A stretch of DNA of 64,000 nucleotides, from positions 4,464,001 through 4,528,000 of the forward strand of contig NZ_CP101466.1 of assembly GCF_024362385.1 (NCBI RefSeq). The letters run 5' to 3'. The first letter of the stretch is position 1, and every line of letters starts with the position of its first letter. The notes beneath the pieces were generated by a model that saw only the letters and a program-made list of their open reading frames with translations, searched no databases and was not told the origin of the DNA. A program made the translations under genes and the position numbers. Positions 52,148 to 61,356 of the stretch are shown here, in pieces. The stretch is from Arthrobacter sp. DNA4. Lineage in GTDB: Bacteria; Actinomycetota; Actinomycetes; Actinomycetales; Micrococcaceae.

Positions 52148-53446
52148 CTAGGCTATGCTTAAGCAAGGCGCGCCTTCCAGGCGGTGGCGGGGACGGGTCA
52201 ACGCTTTCCTGGTACCTGGGGCCGCGATCATTGCCAACCCAACAAAAAGCCACGTCACGGGGAAGAACACGGCGTTGGAAAACAAACTGCACACGAGCGT
52301 GAAGAGCAGAAGCTGGCCTGGGAGACTGCGCACCCGCACCAGCGCAAGACCTATCAGGAAGATAATCAGGGGCACCGCGAACAACGCGCCGTCCACCCAC
52401 ATGCCCAGGACCCAGTTGCTGGCCACGTTGTTCTGGGACTCTCCCACGGTATTTATTTGGCCCCACACCCCTACCCGTCCCGCAGCGCTCAGGCCATGCC
52501 CGTATACCGGAATGGACCTGGCCAGTTCGAAGAGGGAATCATTCTGCCTGATCCGTGCCTGACCGGAGATATCGTCCTCCTGGACCGTTCCCAGCATCGT
52601 GGACGCCCGGGCGGCCACATCCTCCTGCAACTGTGGAATGGCTGCCACGGCCACGATGGCAGCGACGGCGGCAATGACCACAGCGGCCCACCGCCCGCGC
52701 CGAGGTCCCGTCCCGACGGTAATGGTCGATCCCCGGTACCTGTGGACTACCGATGCCACTGATGCTGCAACCACGCAAACCAGGAGTGCAATCCACGATG
52801 CCCGGGCCATGGCCAGGATAAAGACGGTGATATTTGGCAGGAAAAGTGCCACCTTTGCTTACCGGGACATAGAGAGGCGCCAGCTCAGCAGCACGCCCAC
52901 GCCGGAAAACATTCCCAGCCAGTCAGGTTCAGGATAGATCCCGGTGGGGCGGCCGATTGAGCTGATATGCAGGTGCCAGAGATCCATGGGGATGACCTGG
53001 AACACCTGGAGGACACCCACTGCGCTGCCAACGGTGGAGACGGCCAGGAGGCCCCACAGCATGGCAGCTATATCCTGCCGGTTCGACGTCAGTGCCACCA
53101 GCGATGCTGAGGCCGCCAGCCCCAGAAGCTGAAGGCCAAGTGTCGGACTGTTGACCAGGTCGCCGAGAAGTGTGGTTGACGCCAGCAGCATTGAGGCCGC
53201 CAGAAGCACCGCAATGGGCTTGAGGGCTCCCCTGTTCCTCACCCGGCCCGGCAGGAAGACCCAGGCGACGGCCAGGACCGTAAAGATATGGACCCTGAAG
53301 ATCTGCACCGCGACAAGCCCCGCGGAAACGCCGAGAAGGAATGCGAGGATATTCCGCCGGTCAGGGTGCGTGAGAGCTGCCACCAGCCCCAGCACGACGG
53401 CGGCGAATCCCACTCCAAGGTAGAGAGCCTCGGTGAACAGCCCCAT
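52148..53446 (-). pseudogene. O-antigen-ligase/Wzy-type membrane protein broken by an in-frame TAA
   Basis: Two adjacent halves are in one frame. The first (53446 to 52862) has about six membrane helices and ends RPTGIYPEPDWLGMFSGVGV then LLSWRLSMSR; TAA at 52861-52859 follows. The frame continues AKVALFLPNITVFILAMARA and completes the Wzy/ligase pattern with the extracytoplasmic loop SLFELARSIPVYGHGLSAAG, which carries the Arg-x-Gly/His region of the family. Together about 432 codons with 10-12 helices, the normal length. A change of one base, likely CAA to TAA, inactivated it. It is the only polymerase/ligase candidate next to the Wzx operon, and converges with the broken GT gene. Confidence 0.8.
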
Positions 53447-53587
53447 GAGTTCCAGCCTTTCCCTTGCAGCCAAGGCGCAGCTGCGGCAAAGCGGGGTCCG
53501 CCCTACAGGCATCTGCACTTTCACCGTAGATGGGGCTCTGTGCAGGAACTAGGGGCCTCAAGCCGGGCATGTGGGTACCCGCACGGA

Positions 53588-53607
53588 CCTTTGTGGAGCC
53601 ACAAAGG
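53588..53607. repeat. Perfect 9-bp inverted repeat near the left direct repeat
   Basis: Arms CCTTTGTGG and CCACAAAGG are separated by AG. It lies 8 bp before the left copy of the 29-bp direct repeat and 40 bp beyond the 1465-residue gene. It may be a terminator for that gene on the minus strand, though no T-run follows, or part of a recombination site. Confidence 0.4.
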
Positions 53608-53614
53608 AAAGGAA

Positions 53615-53643
53615 CTACGCAGCGGTCCGGAAGAACAGCTCCG
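53615..53643. repeat. Left copy of a 29-bp direct repeat (att-like)
   Basis: Identical to 58356-58384 at 28 of 29 positions, with 22 exact bases at 53622-53643. On the minus strand it reads ELFFRTAA plus a TAG stop, exactly the ending of the M18 aminopeptidase gene, although no such gene is present here. It sits four bases beyond the stop codon of the 1465-residue gene. Confidence 0.85.
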
Positions 53644-53647
53644 GTCG

Positions 53648-56600
53648 CTACGGGGTGGCAAAAACAACATCCACCCAGTAGTTGGTGTCGTTGTAGCTGT
53701 CTGCTGGAAAACCGAACGATGCGCCGTACCGGTAAATGCCGTTTAACCCATCAACACCGCTCGCAAGGCCGTGGAGGGGCGGATTGTCTGCCCCTCCACC
53801 GGTGAAGTAGCCCCCGCTGGCGGAGTAGAACCCCCGGGGCGCGTAGTAGGAGACGATGTAGGTCGTGTTGGCTGCGATCGCCACGGGGGTGGTGAAGCTC
53901 GCTTCCTGCCAGCCCGAGGCAGATTCCGCCGAGAAGGTCAGCGAGGCCAGGAGCGTGCCGGAGGAGGACCACAAATGGCCGGTGTGGGTGCCGGTGTTGG
54001 ATGTCCCCTTATAGAACCGGATTCCCGTCACGTTACCCGATACGTCTGAGCGGAACTTCATACCCAGTTCCACTCCGGCGCTGTCATTCACCGTTATGGT
54101 CGCTGGAGTGGCTGCCGGGCTGAAGACAGTGCATGGACAGGTGGCGGGTGCCGCCGCCGTGCTGAAGGACCACGTGTAGGGCGAACCCATGCTTTGACCA
54201 GACACATTCGTGGTTCCGCTGACGGTGGCCTTAAAGGTGGCTCCGTAGGCCAGCGCGGAGGACGGAGCAAACGTGGCCGTATAAGTGGTGGCATCGTAGC
54301 TGACCGATCCGGGAACGATTGTCCCCGAAGTATCCTGCAACGCAAAATTAATCGAACTCGAAACGACATCCTGGTTGAACGTCGCGGTGGGCTTTGTCGC
54401 CACGGGCTGTCCGGCAGCGGCGTCTGCAGGCGTACTGGCCGTTACGGTAAGCGCGACAGGTGCAGTAGAGGTGGAAAACACGACGTCCACCCAGTAGTTG
54501 GTGTTGTTAAAACTGTCGGTGGGGAAACCCGGTGAGGTCCCATAGCGGTACACACCGTTGGGCCCATCCACCCCGCTGGCCAACCCATGGAGCGGAGACC
54601 GGTCCGCCGAAGCGCTGAAGAAGCCGGAATCTGCTGAATAGCCGCCTCTGGGTGCGTAGTACGAGACGATGTACGTGGTGTTTGCCGCGATGGACACCGG
54701 TGAAGAGAAGGTTGCCTGTTGCCATCCCGATGACGTCTCGGTGGAGAAAGTCAGGGAGGCGAGCAGCGCTCCGCTGGAGGACCAGAGGTGGCCGGTGTGC
54801 GAGCCTGTGTTGGCCGTCCCCTTGTAGAACCGGACCCCCGTTACGGTACCGGCTGCATCGGAGCGGAACTTCATTCCCAATTCGACGCCGCCGGTGTCTG
54901 AATCTGACGCGACCAGCGGCACTGCAGATGGATCAAAAACGGTGCATGGACAGGTGGCAGGTGGAGCTGCGGTAGCGAAGGACCATGTGTATGGAGCCGT
55001 CATGGTCTGGCCTGTTGAGTTGGTTGCTCCGCTAACGGTGGCCGTGTATGTCATGCCATAGGACAGGGCAGGGGAAGGGGTGAAGCTGACTGTATTCGAA
55101 ACCGCGTCGTATGAAGTTGCTCCTCCGACGCCTGCACCCACAGCATTCTTCAGCGTGAACTGGATGGAGCCAGGAGTGACGGCTTGGTCAAATGTCGCAC
55201 TGGGCTTCACATCCACTGTCACATTTGTCGCGTTGTTCGAGGGGTTGGCCGATGCCACAACAGGTGCAGCCGGAGCGGAAGCCGTCGTGAATTGCCACGT
55301 GTAAGGGGAGGCCATCGCCTGTCCTGCCGAGTTCGTAGCTCCACTGACGGTTGCGGTGTATGTCGTAGCGTAAGCCAATGGGCTGTTGGGATGGAATGAC
55401 GACGTATTGCTGATGGCGTCGTAGGTTACGGTTCCGGGCACAGCACCCGCCGCACTCGTCAAAGTAAATACAACTGACGTGCCGGCAACGGCCTGGTTGA
55501 AGGTGGCCGCCGGAACAACGGCGGGGTCCACACCGTTGGCGCCGTTGATTGGGGAAACTGACGACACTGCGGGAGCAACCGTGCCCGTCTCCGTGAAGAT
55601 CGGATCTACCCAGTAGTTTTCGGCATCGTAGACCTGGTCCGGGAAAGCGGAGGTGGTTCCGTACTTATAGAAGCCATTGGGTCTGTTGGGCACGCTCCTG
55701 GTGAAGTGCAGCGGAGCACTGTCAACCGGACTTGTTCCGCCGGAAGGCGAAGGATTGTTGTAGAAATATCCGGGGTCTTCCGCATAGTGTCCGGCCGGCG
55801 CAAAGTAGGACACCACATATTGGGTGCCCGCCGTGATTGCCAGGGGCGGCGAATAGAGGGCCGTTTGCCAGCCACTGGCAGATTCGCCGGAGAAAGTGAC
55901 GGTGGCCAGTCGTTGGCCGCTAACGCTCCAGACGTTGCCGACATGGGTTCCGGTGTTCTTGGCCGACTTGTAAAACCTGATGCCGCTGATGGTTCCGGCT
56001 ACGTCGGAGTAGAACTTGGCGCCGATTTCCAGCGAATTGGGGTCCCCCGCGTCAGGGGACGAGGGGGAAATATTCCGGCCCAGAACTGAACAAGGGCAAG
56101 TAACAGACGTCGACACCCCGGGCGATCCGGACTCGAGGTTGCCGCTGTCATCGACAGCACGGGAGCGCAGGACGGATGTCGGGCTGCCATGTGCATTCCA
56201 GCTGAAGGTCCAGTTGGTGGTTCCATTTGCGCGCTGCCAAGTCGCGCCACCGTCCGTTGACACTTCAACCCCTGCAACGACCCCGCCCACATCTGATGCG
56301 GTCCCGCTTACCGTGACAACTGTGCCGTCGGCTACTGAGGTACCTGCGGCTGGAGTGGACACGGCCGATGTCGGAGCCGTTGTGTCTGTGGAGGGCTGTG
56401 CCGTGCTGAGCCCTGATATCAACGTGGCTGGCTGCGCCGACATGTCCGCGAAGAGGTTGACGGTGGCCTGCTGCATGTTCCGGTCCACCGTCTTGCCTGT
56501 GGTGAAGGGGTCCAAACCCCACGACCATTGGACGGTACCAGCGCCGAAAACCATGGCCCCGCTGGCTGCTTTATACATAGTGAGATTGTGTACGGCCGTC

Positions 56601-58045
56601 GCGCCCTGTTTGGTGGTGGAGCCGTAATCCGTAAAGACTTCCGCAGCCGTGTTTGTTGTCTGGGATAACCGGAAGGATCCCGCTGGCCGGAAGCCATTGA
56701 CCGCATCGCTGTCCCATTCATAGCCGAGCGTTCCCAAACCGCTTCCCAGTGTTACTGAAGCCCCGCTTGCCATGGCGGGGATCGATGTTCCACGCCACAG
56801 CCTTAGCTGCTTGTAGGCGGCAGGCACAACAATGTCAGTCGTCCCTGAGTTCACCATGAAGTACTGGCCGGTCAGGGAATTCTCGGGGTTTCCGCCACCG
56901 TTGGCTGTACCAAACCGGGGGTCCCGCCACGTGCCCGTCCAGGTCACGGGGTCCGTGGGAGCGTTGAAGTGTGTGTCCTTGTACGACACAAGGGTCCGCC
57001 CGGCCGTGTTGGTGCCGTCGGCGCTGGGTTCCCATCTGGTCTTCCAGAACATCTCATTACCGCTGAAGAAGGCAAGGTTGACGCCAGCATCGCGGGCAGC
57101 AGTGACGTTGGTCCGCTGGTCGGCCGACCAGTACTCGTCATGTCCAGCCGAGAGGAAGGACTTGTGGTTCAGGATCAGGGATCCCTTGGTGGCCACATCC
57201 AACCCACTCATGTAACTGATGTCATAACCGTTCGATTCCAAAAACCGGATCATGGGGTATTCCGCGTACATCAGCCAACTGCGGCCCGAGTCGTCGGCAG
57301 CCGAGTGAAACGGCCTGTTATAGGACACCTTGAACGCTGCTTTATATGCCTGTGGGTTTCCCGCCGGGCAGGATACGGAACAAGTGTAGAGACTGTTGCC
57401 ACCGTACGAGTTGTAGGCCTGCCAGGTAGTGTCAGACGTCTGGAACAGCACCGCCGACTTAGCCGCGTCGTCGCGGACAACGAATGGGACGACGCTCGCT
57501 CCGCCTGTATCCGTCCGGACCAGGCGGGCGATGTAAACCCCGGACACCGCGGTTGCCGGGACGGCCCAGGACGCAGAGACGGCCCAGTTGCCACAATCAA
57601 TCAAACCCGTGGCGGAAAACGTCAGGCAGCTGGGCTGGGTCTGGGGAAGTGCGGCTGAGGGGAGGATGTTTGCTGCAACTTTGCGGGCGCCTGATCCTTG
57701 GTAGTAACCAAACCGGTAGACGTCGATTCGGTACGCCTTGGCGTTCGTTTTCACCTTGAATGTGACGGTTTGGCCGACGTTCACACTCATGGACGTCGCA
57801 TAGCCCTGGATGCTGCTGTCGCCCGCACCGCTGACCTGCCACTCGCTGGCCGGATTGCCCGCCAGCGTGTTCTCGCACGCTACTTTGCTCACCACGGGCG
57901 GGTCACAAGGTGTGGCAGCCCGTGCCGGAAGCACCCAGCCCGGTCCGGCAACCACGGGCAACGCGGAACAAATCAGCGCAAGAACCAGCGCCAGAATCCA
58001 GTGACGCGGGACCGGTCGGAAGGGGATTCCAGATGCAGACGTCAT
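53648..58045 (-). CDS. Giant secreted protein: dimethylformamidase-like domain, Ig-like repeats and three DUF4082 domains
   Basis: A 1465-residue exported protein with a signal peptide (HWILALVLALICSALPVVAG, residues 15-43). Residues about 44-545 match the C-terminal region of N,N-dimethylformamidase large subunits (YRIDVYRFGYYQGSGARKVA, LSAGHDEYWSADQRT). An Ig-like domain (about 548-640) follows. Three DUF4082 domains lie at about 649-825, 1030-1175 and 1303-1465; the last two share long near-identical stretches. Three SbsA/Big_5-type Ig domains fill 830-1028 and 1180-1300. No LPXTG anchor is visible. Good ribosome binding site GGAG. It has TAGGTATCC repeats upstream, and lies inside a 29-bp direct repeat pair. 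Confidence 0.85.
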   Translation of the reverse strand: MTSASGIPFRPVPRHWILALVLALICSALPVVAGPGWVLPARAATPCDPPVVSKVACENTLAGNPASEWQVSGAGDSSIQGYATSMSVNVGQTVTFKVKTNAKAYRIDVYRFGYYQGSGARKVAANILPSAALPQTQPSCLTFSATGLIDCGNWAVSASWAVPATAVSGVYIARLVRTDTGGASVVPFVVRDDAAKSAVLFQTSDTTWQAYNSYGGNSLYTCSVSCPAGNPQAYKAAFKVSYNRPFHSAADDSGRSWLMYAEYPMIRFLESNGYDISYMSGLDVATKGSLILNHKSFLSAGHDEYWSADQRTNVTAARDAGVNLAFFSGNEMFWKTRWEPSADGTNTAGRTLVSYKDTHFNAPTDPVTWTGTWRDPRFGTANGGGNPENSLTGQYFMVNSGTTDIVVPAAYKQLRLWRGTSIPAMASGASVTLGSGLGTLGYEWDSDAVNGFRPAGSFRLSQTTNTAAEVFTDYGSTTKQGATAVHNLTMYKAASGAMVFGAGTVQWSWGLDPFTTGKTVDRNMQQATVNLFADMSAQPATLISGLSTAQPSTDTTAPTSAVSTPAAGTSVADGTVVTVSGTASDVGGVVAGVEVSTDGGATWQRANGTTNWTFSWNAHGSPTSVLRSRAVDDSGNLESGSPGVSTSVTCPCSVLGRNISPSSPDAGDPNSLEIGAKFYSDVAGTISGIRFYKSAKNTGTHVGNVWSVSGQRLATVTFSGESASGWQTALYSPPLAITAGTQYVVSYFAPAGHYAEDPGYFYNNPSPSGGTSPVDSAPLHFTRSVPNRPNGFYKYGTTSAFPDQVYDAENYWVDPIFTETGTVAPAVSSVSPINGANGVDPAVVPAATFNQAVAGTSVVFTLTSAAGAVPGTVTYDAISNTSSFHPNSPLAYATTYTATVSGATNSAGQAMASPYTWQFTTASAPAAPVVASANPSNNATNVTVDVKPSATFDQAVTPGSIQFTLKNAVGAGVGGATSYDAVSNTVSFTPSPALSYGMTYTATVSGATNSTGQTMTAPYTWSFATAAPPATCPCTVFDPSAVPLVASDSDTGGVELGMKFRSDAAGTVTGVRFYKGTANTGSHTGHLWSSSGALLASLTFSTETSSGWQQATFSSPVSIAANTTYIVSYYAPRGGYSADSGFFSASADRSPLHGLASGVDGPNGVYRYGTSPGFPTDSFNNTNYWVDVVFSTSTAPVALTVTASTPADAAAGQPVATKPTATFNQDVVSSSINFALQDTSGTIVPGSVSYDATTYTATFAPSSALAYGATFKATVSGTTNVSGQSMGSPYTWSFSTAAAPATCPCTVFSPAATPATITVNDSAGVELGMKFRSDVSGNVTGIRFYKGTSNTGTHTGHLWSSSGTLLASLTFSAESASGWQEASFTTPVAIAANTTYIVSYYAPRGFYSASGGYFTGGGADNPPLHGLASGVDGLNGIYRYGASFGFPADSYNDTNYWVDVVFATP

Positions 58046-58355
58046 AATTGGCTCCGTGGTTCAGCGCAGGAGCCGTTCGGCTGAGCAGGGAGAATCCACA
58101 CCTCCCCAGCACCGGTTACCCGGTACCTCCCCTGTCGCATCAGTCAGTTGTCGACGGAGGCCATTTGTTGGCAGGACGGCAAGGTCCTGGTATCCAGCCA
58201 TAACTACGGGCTGGGTACCTAACGGCATCCGTGATCCATACCGTAGGCGTGAGCTGGCCCCTAATCAGGGTTTAGGGGGTACCTATGCGGGAATCCGCAC
58301 CAAGCTTGCGGGATACCTACTGGAGTAACGGGATACCTACTGGATACCTAAAGAC
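58046..58355 (-). promoter_or_regulatory. Upstream region of the giant secreted protein with TACCTA repeats
   Basis: Five TACCTA hexamers (read on the plus strand) occur at 58216, 58280, 58314, 58334 and 58345. The three nearest the aminopeptidase stop lie inside GGATACCTA; two are part of the longer direct repeat GGGATACCTACTGGA (58310-58324 and 58330-58344), and the third is GGATACCTAAAG. On the transcribed strand they read TAGGTATCC. The same TAGGTA core recurs upstream of the PKD protein at 29.7 kb. The region also holds the gene promoter, which I cannot pinpoint. Confidence 0.6.
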
Positions 58356-58384
58356 CTACGCCGCGGTCCGGAAGAACAGCTCCG
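58356..58384. repeat. Right copy of a 29-bp direct repeat, inside the M18 aminopeptidase gene end
   Basis: This copy is the last nine codons and stop of the aminopeptidase gene. The identical block at 53615-53643 lies 4741 bp away on the same orientation. The single mismatch is at the seventh base (C here, A in the left copy). Confidence 0.85.
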
Positions 58385-59657
58385 TGACGGCGGCCAGGCG
58401 AAGGGGATCCTCCACGCCGCACAGCTCTCGGGCCGAGTGCATGGACAGCAGCGGCACACCCACGTCCACGGTGCGGATGCCCAGGCGGGTGGCGGTGAGC
58501 GGGCCGATCGTGGAGCCGCAGGGCATCACGTTGTTGGAGACGAACTCCTGGTACGGCACCCCGGTTTCGCCACAGAGCCGCGCCCAGAAGGCCGCACCGA
58601 AGGCATCCGTGGCGTAGCGCTGGTTGGCATTGATCTTCAGCAGCGGGCCGCCGTTCAGCACGGGGTGGTTGGCGGGATCATGCCGCTCGGGGTAGTTGGG
58701 ATGCACTGCGTGGCCGGCGTCGGCAGAGAGGCAGAACGACGCCGCCAGGGCCTGCCGCCGCTGGCTCACCGTTGCACCCAGGCCGTCGGAGATGCGCACC
58801 AGGATGTCTTCCAGGATGGGCCCGCAGGCACCGGAGCGGGAGTTGGACCCGATTTCCTCGTGGTCGAAGGCAGCGAGCACCGCAATGGGGCCGCCGGTGC
58901 CGGCGGAGCCGGCATGGGCAATGAGTGCCGCCAGGCCGGCGTGCGTGGCCGAAAGGTTGTCCAGCCGCCCGGATGCGAAGAACTCCCCCTTGCCCCCGAA
59001 AACTGCCGGTGCCTGCGTGTCCGCAATGACGACGTCGTACCCGCCGATCTGCCCCGGATCGACGGATGTGCCGGCAACCGAAGCTGCCAGCACACCCAGC
59101 AGGTCCGAATCCGTGGGATTCCCCAGGCCCCAGACGGGGTTCATGTGCCGCTGCTTATCCAGGGTGAGACCCTCGTTCACCGCCCGGTCCAGGTGGATGG
59201 CCAGCTGCGGGAAGCGCAGCAGCGGTCCGGTGGCCGCGAGGTGCTCCGTGCCATCGAGCATCACCAGCCGGCCCGCGAGCCTGAGCTCGCGGTCCAGCCA
59301 GGAATTCAGCAGCGGTCCACCGTAAATCTCCACCCCGGCCTGCAGCCAGCCGTGGGCGCCGGTGGTGGGTTTGGGCTTGAGTTTGAACGACGGCGAATCG
59401 GTGTGCGCGCCGAGGATGTTGAACCCCGTGGCCGGTCCCGCACCGTCCGGGACCACCCACGCGATCAGGGCACCGTCGCGGATCACGAAGAATGATCCGG
59501 CGCCACCCTCCCACGGCTGCCGTTCATCCAGGCGGACGAATCCGGCTTCCTCCAGCCGCCGGCCCCCCTCATGCGCAGCGTGGAAGCTCGACGGCGATGC
59601 GCTCACATACGCGCCAAGGTCCTGGATGTGGTCTGCGGCAGAGGAAGACAAAGGCAT
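58356..59657 (-). CDS. M18 family aminopeptidase
   Basis: A 433-residue cytosolic zinc metallopeptidase that removes N-terminal acidic or neutral residues. The metal ligands are in ILGAHTDSPSFKLKP (His-Asp), in LAAFDHEEIGSNSRSG (catalytic Glu pair) and VPLLSMHSARELCG near the end (last His). Length is normal for the family. The end of the gene (ELFFRTAA-stop) is duplicated 4.7 kb away, the typical mark of insertion into a gene 3-prime end that restores the coding sequence. No promoter is evident upstream. Confidence 0.93.
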   Translation of the reverse strand: MPLSSSAADHIQDLGAYVSASPSSFHAAHEGGRRLEEAGFVRLDERQPWEGGAGSFFVIRDGALIAWVVPDGAGPATGFNILGAHTDSPSFKLKPKPTTGAHGWLQAGVEIYGGPLLNSWLDRELRLAGRLVMLDGTEHLAATGPLLRFPQLAIHLDRAVNEGLTLDKQRHMNPVWGLGNPTDSDLLGVLAASVAGTSVDPGQIGGYDVVIADTQAPAVFGGKGEFFASGRLDNLSATHAGLAALIAHAGSAGTGGPIAVLAAFDHEEIGSNSRSGACGPILEDILVRISDGLGATVSQRRQALAASFCLSADAGHAVHPNYPERHDPANHPVLNGGPLLKINANQRYATDAFGAAFWARLCGETGVPYQEFVSNNVMPCGSTIGPLTATRLGIRTVDVGVPLLSMHSARELCGVEDPLRLAAVTELFFRTAA

Positions 59658-59679
59658 GGTCCCGAGTCTAGCGCCGCGC

Positions 59680-61086
59680 CTACTCCGCGGGAGCCGGGGC
59701 TGCCTCGGCTGCTACTGCGGGCTGTCCGGCGGCTGCTGCGCCCTTCCGCCGGTAGCGGAGCACGCCCACTGCCACCACTACGGCGGCCAATGCCAGCGAA
59801 AGCAGCAGGGATTCACGGGTGGATTCCACGATCACCATGCCGATGAGCAGAGCCACAATGCTGATGATCGCCGCCCAGGTGAGGTAGGGGAACAGCCACA
59901 TCTTCAGCTGCAGGTCCTTGGCTGCGGCACCCATCCGACGGCGGAGGACCAGCTGCGAGGCCGAGATGACCAGCCACACGAACAGGGCAATGGCGCCGGA
60001 GGTGTTGACCAGGAAGAGGAAAACGGTGTCCGGGGCAATGTAGTTCAGGCCCACCGTCACGAAGCCCACCACGGTGGAGGCCAGCACGGCGGCGGCGGGG
60101 ACACCGCGGCGGGAGATGCGGGTCCAGGCGCGGGGCGCGTCACCGCGGGTGGAGAGTGAGAACAGCATGCGGCTGGCCGTGTAGAGGCCGGAGTTCAGGC
60201 ATGACAGCACGGAGGTGAGGACCACGACGTCCATGATGGTTCCGGCGCCGGGGATACCGAACAGTTCGATGACGGCAACGTAGGGGCTCTTGGCCACGGA
60301 GGCGGAGTTCCACGGAAGCAGCGTGACCACGATGGCGATGGAGCCGATGTAGAAGACCAGGATGCGCCAGACGGTGGATTTCACGGCCTTCTTCACGGCG
60401 TCCACGGGGTTTTCGGACTCACCGGCCGCGATGGTGGCGATCTCTGCGCCGAAGAAGGAGAAGACCACCACGAGGATGCTTACCAGGACGGCTCCCGGGC
60501 CATTGGGCATGAACCCACCGTTGTTGACCAGGTTACTCAGGCCGGGTGCGGGGACGCCGGGGATGAGGCCGAGGATGGCGGCGACGCCAAAGATGAGGAA
60601 GAGGACGATGGCCGCGACCTTGATGGACGCGAACCAGAACTCGAACTCCCCGTAGGACTTCACGGAACCGAGGTTGGTGAGCGTCAGCAGCACCATGAGG
60701 ACAAGGGCCCACACCCACTGGTCGATGCCCGGCACCCAACGGTGCATGATCGCAGCGCCTGCGGTGGCCTCGATGCCCAGGACGATGATCCAGAACCAGG
60801 CGTAGAGCCAGCCGATGCTGAACCCTGCCCAGCGGCCCAGCGCCTTGTCCGCATAGGTGGAGAAGGAGCCTGTCTCAGGGTTGGCTGCGGCCATCTCACC
60901 CAGCATGCGCATCACCAGGATGACCACCAGGCCGGCGGCCGCGTACGCCACGAGGATGCCCGGGCCGGCCTGCTGGATGGCCGCCCCCGAGCCGACGAAA
61001 AGGCCTGCACCAATGACGCCGGCGATGGCGATCATGGACAGGTGCCTGGGTTTCAGGGACTTTGAAAGTTGCTGGTCAGCATGCAT
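59680..61086 (-). CDS. Amino acid permease (APC superfamily)
   Basis: A 468-residue, 12-helix transporter of the amino acid-polyamine-organocation family. SMIAIAGVIGAGLFVGSGAAI at the start carries the unwound helix-1 GAGLFVG site, and EMAAANPETGSFSTYADKAL belongs to helix 3. It resembles the GABA/D-amino-acid/glycine permease group (CycA/GabP). The substrate is not deducible. ATG 61086 is chosen; the longer frame upstream to 61254 has no family resemblance. The C-terminus is Ala/Pro-rich and cytosolic. Confidence 0.92.
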   Translation of the reverse strand: MHADQQLSKSLKPRHLSMIAIAGVIGAGLFVGSGAAIQQAGPGILVAYAAAGLVVILVMRMLGEMAAANPETGSFSTYADKALGRWAGFSIGWLYAWFWIIVLGIEATAGAAIMHRWVPGIDQWVWALVLMVLLTLTNLGSVKSYGEFEFWFASIKVAAIVLFLIFGVAAILGLIPGVPAPGLSNLVNNGGFMPNGPGAVLVSILVVVFSFFGAEIATIAAGESENPVDAVKKAVKSTVWRILVFYIGSIAIVVTLLPWNSASVAKSPYVAVIELFGIPGAGTIMDVVVLTSVLSCLNSGLYTASRMLFSLSTRGDAPRAWTRISRRGVPAAAVLASTVVGFVTVGLNYIAPDTVFLFLVNTSGAIALFVWLVISASQLVLRRRMGAAAKDLQLKMWLFPYLTWAAIISIVALLIGMVIVESTRESLLLSLALAAVVVAVGVLRYRRKGAAAAGQPAVAAEAAPAPAE

Positions 61087-61314
61087 GGAAGCGCCGTCCT
61101 GTTGGGAAATAGCATGGGTTGAGCGACGTACCTTGGTGGACCCCGGCGGACCGTGTGATGCACCACATCGTCGTTTCACCCTAGATCCGCCATTATGCGC
61201 CTTGCTTTGTGCAGTCCGACAGATCTGATTCCCGCCAACAGGACAGCACTCCAAGCGGAAACACCAAGGAGCAATAAAAGTTGCCTTCCAGGCATATTTG
61301 TAATGTGCCCGAAA

Positions 61315-61339
61315 CCACGCGCCCGCCGCGGGCGCGTGG
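61315..61339 (-). terminator. Hairpin terminator after the ABC transporter operon
   Basis: Perfect 11-bp arms CCACGCGCCCG and CGGGCGCGTGG with a CCG loop, 18 bp beyond the permease stop. The minus strand continues with TTTCGGGC, so the T-run is weak. Confidence 0.65.
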
Positions 61340-61356
61340 CGGAAAGAGGATGGGGG

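Noticed and set aside
53525..58384. Integrase or transposase gene that would explain the direct repeats
   Set aside because: I read all substantial frames in and near the repeat pair and found none resembling a recombinase.
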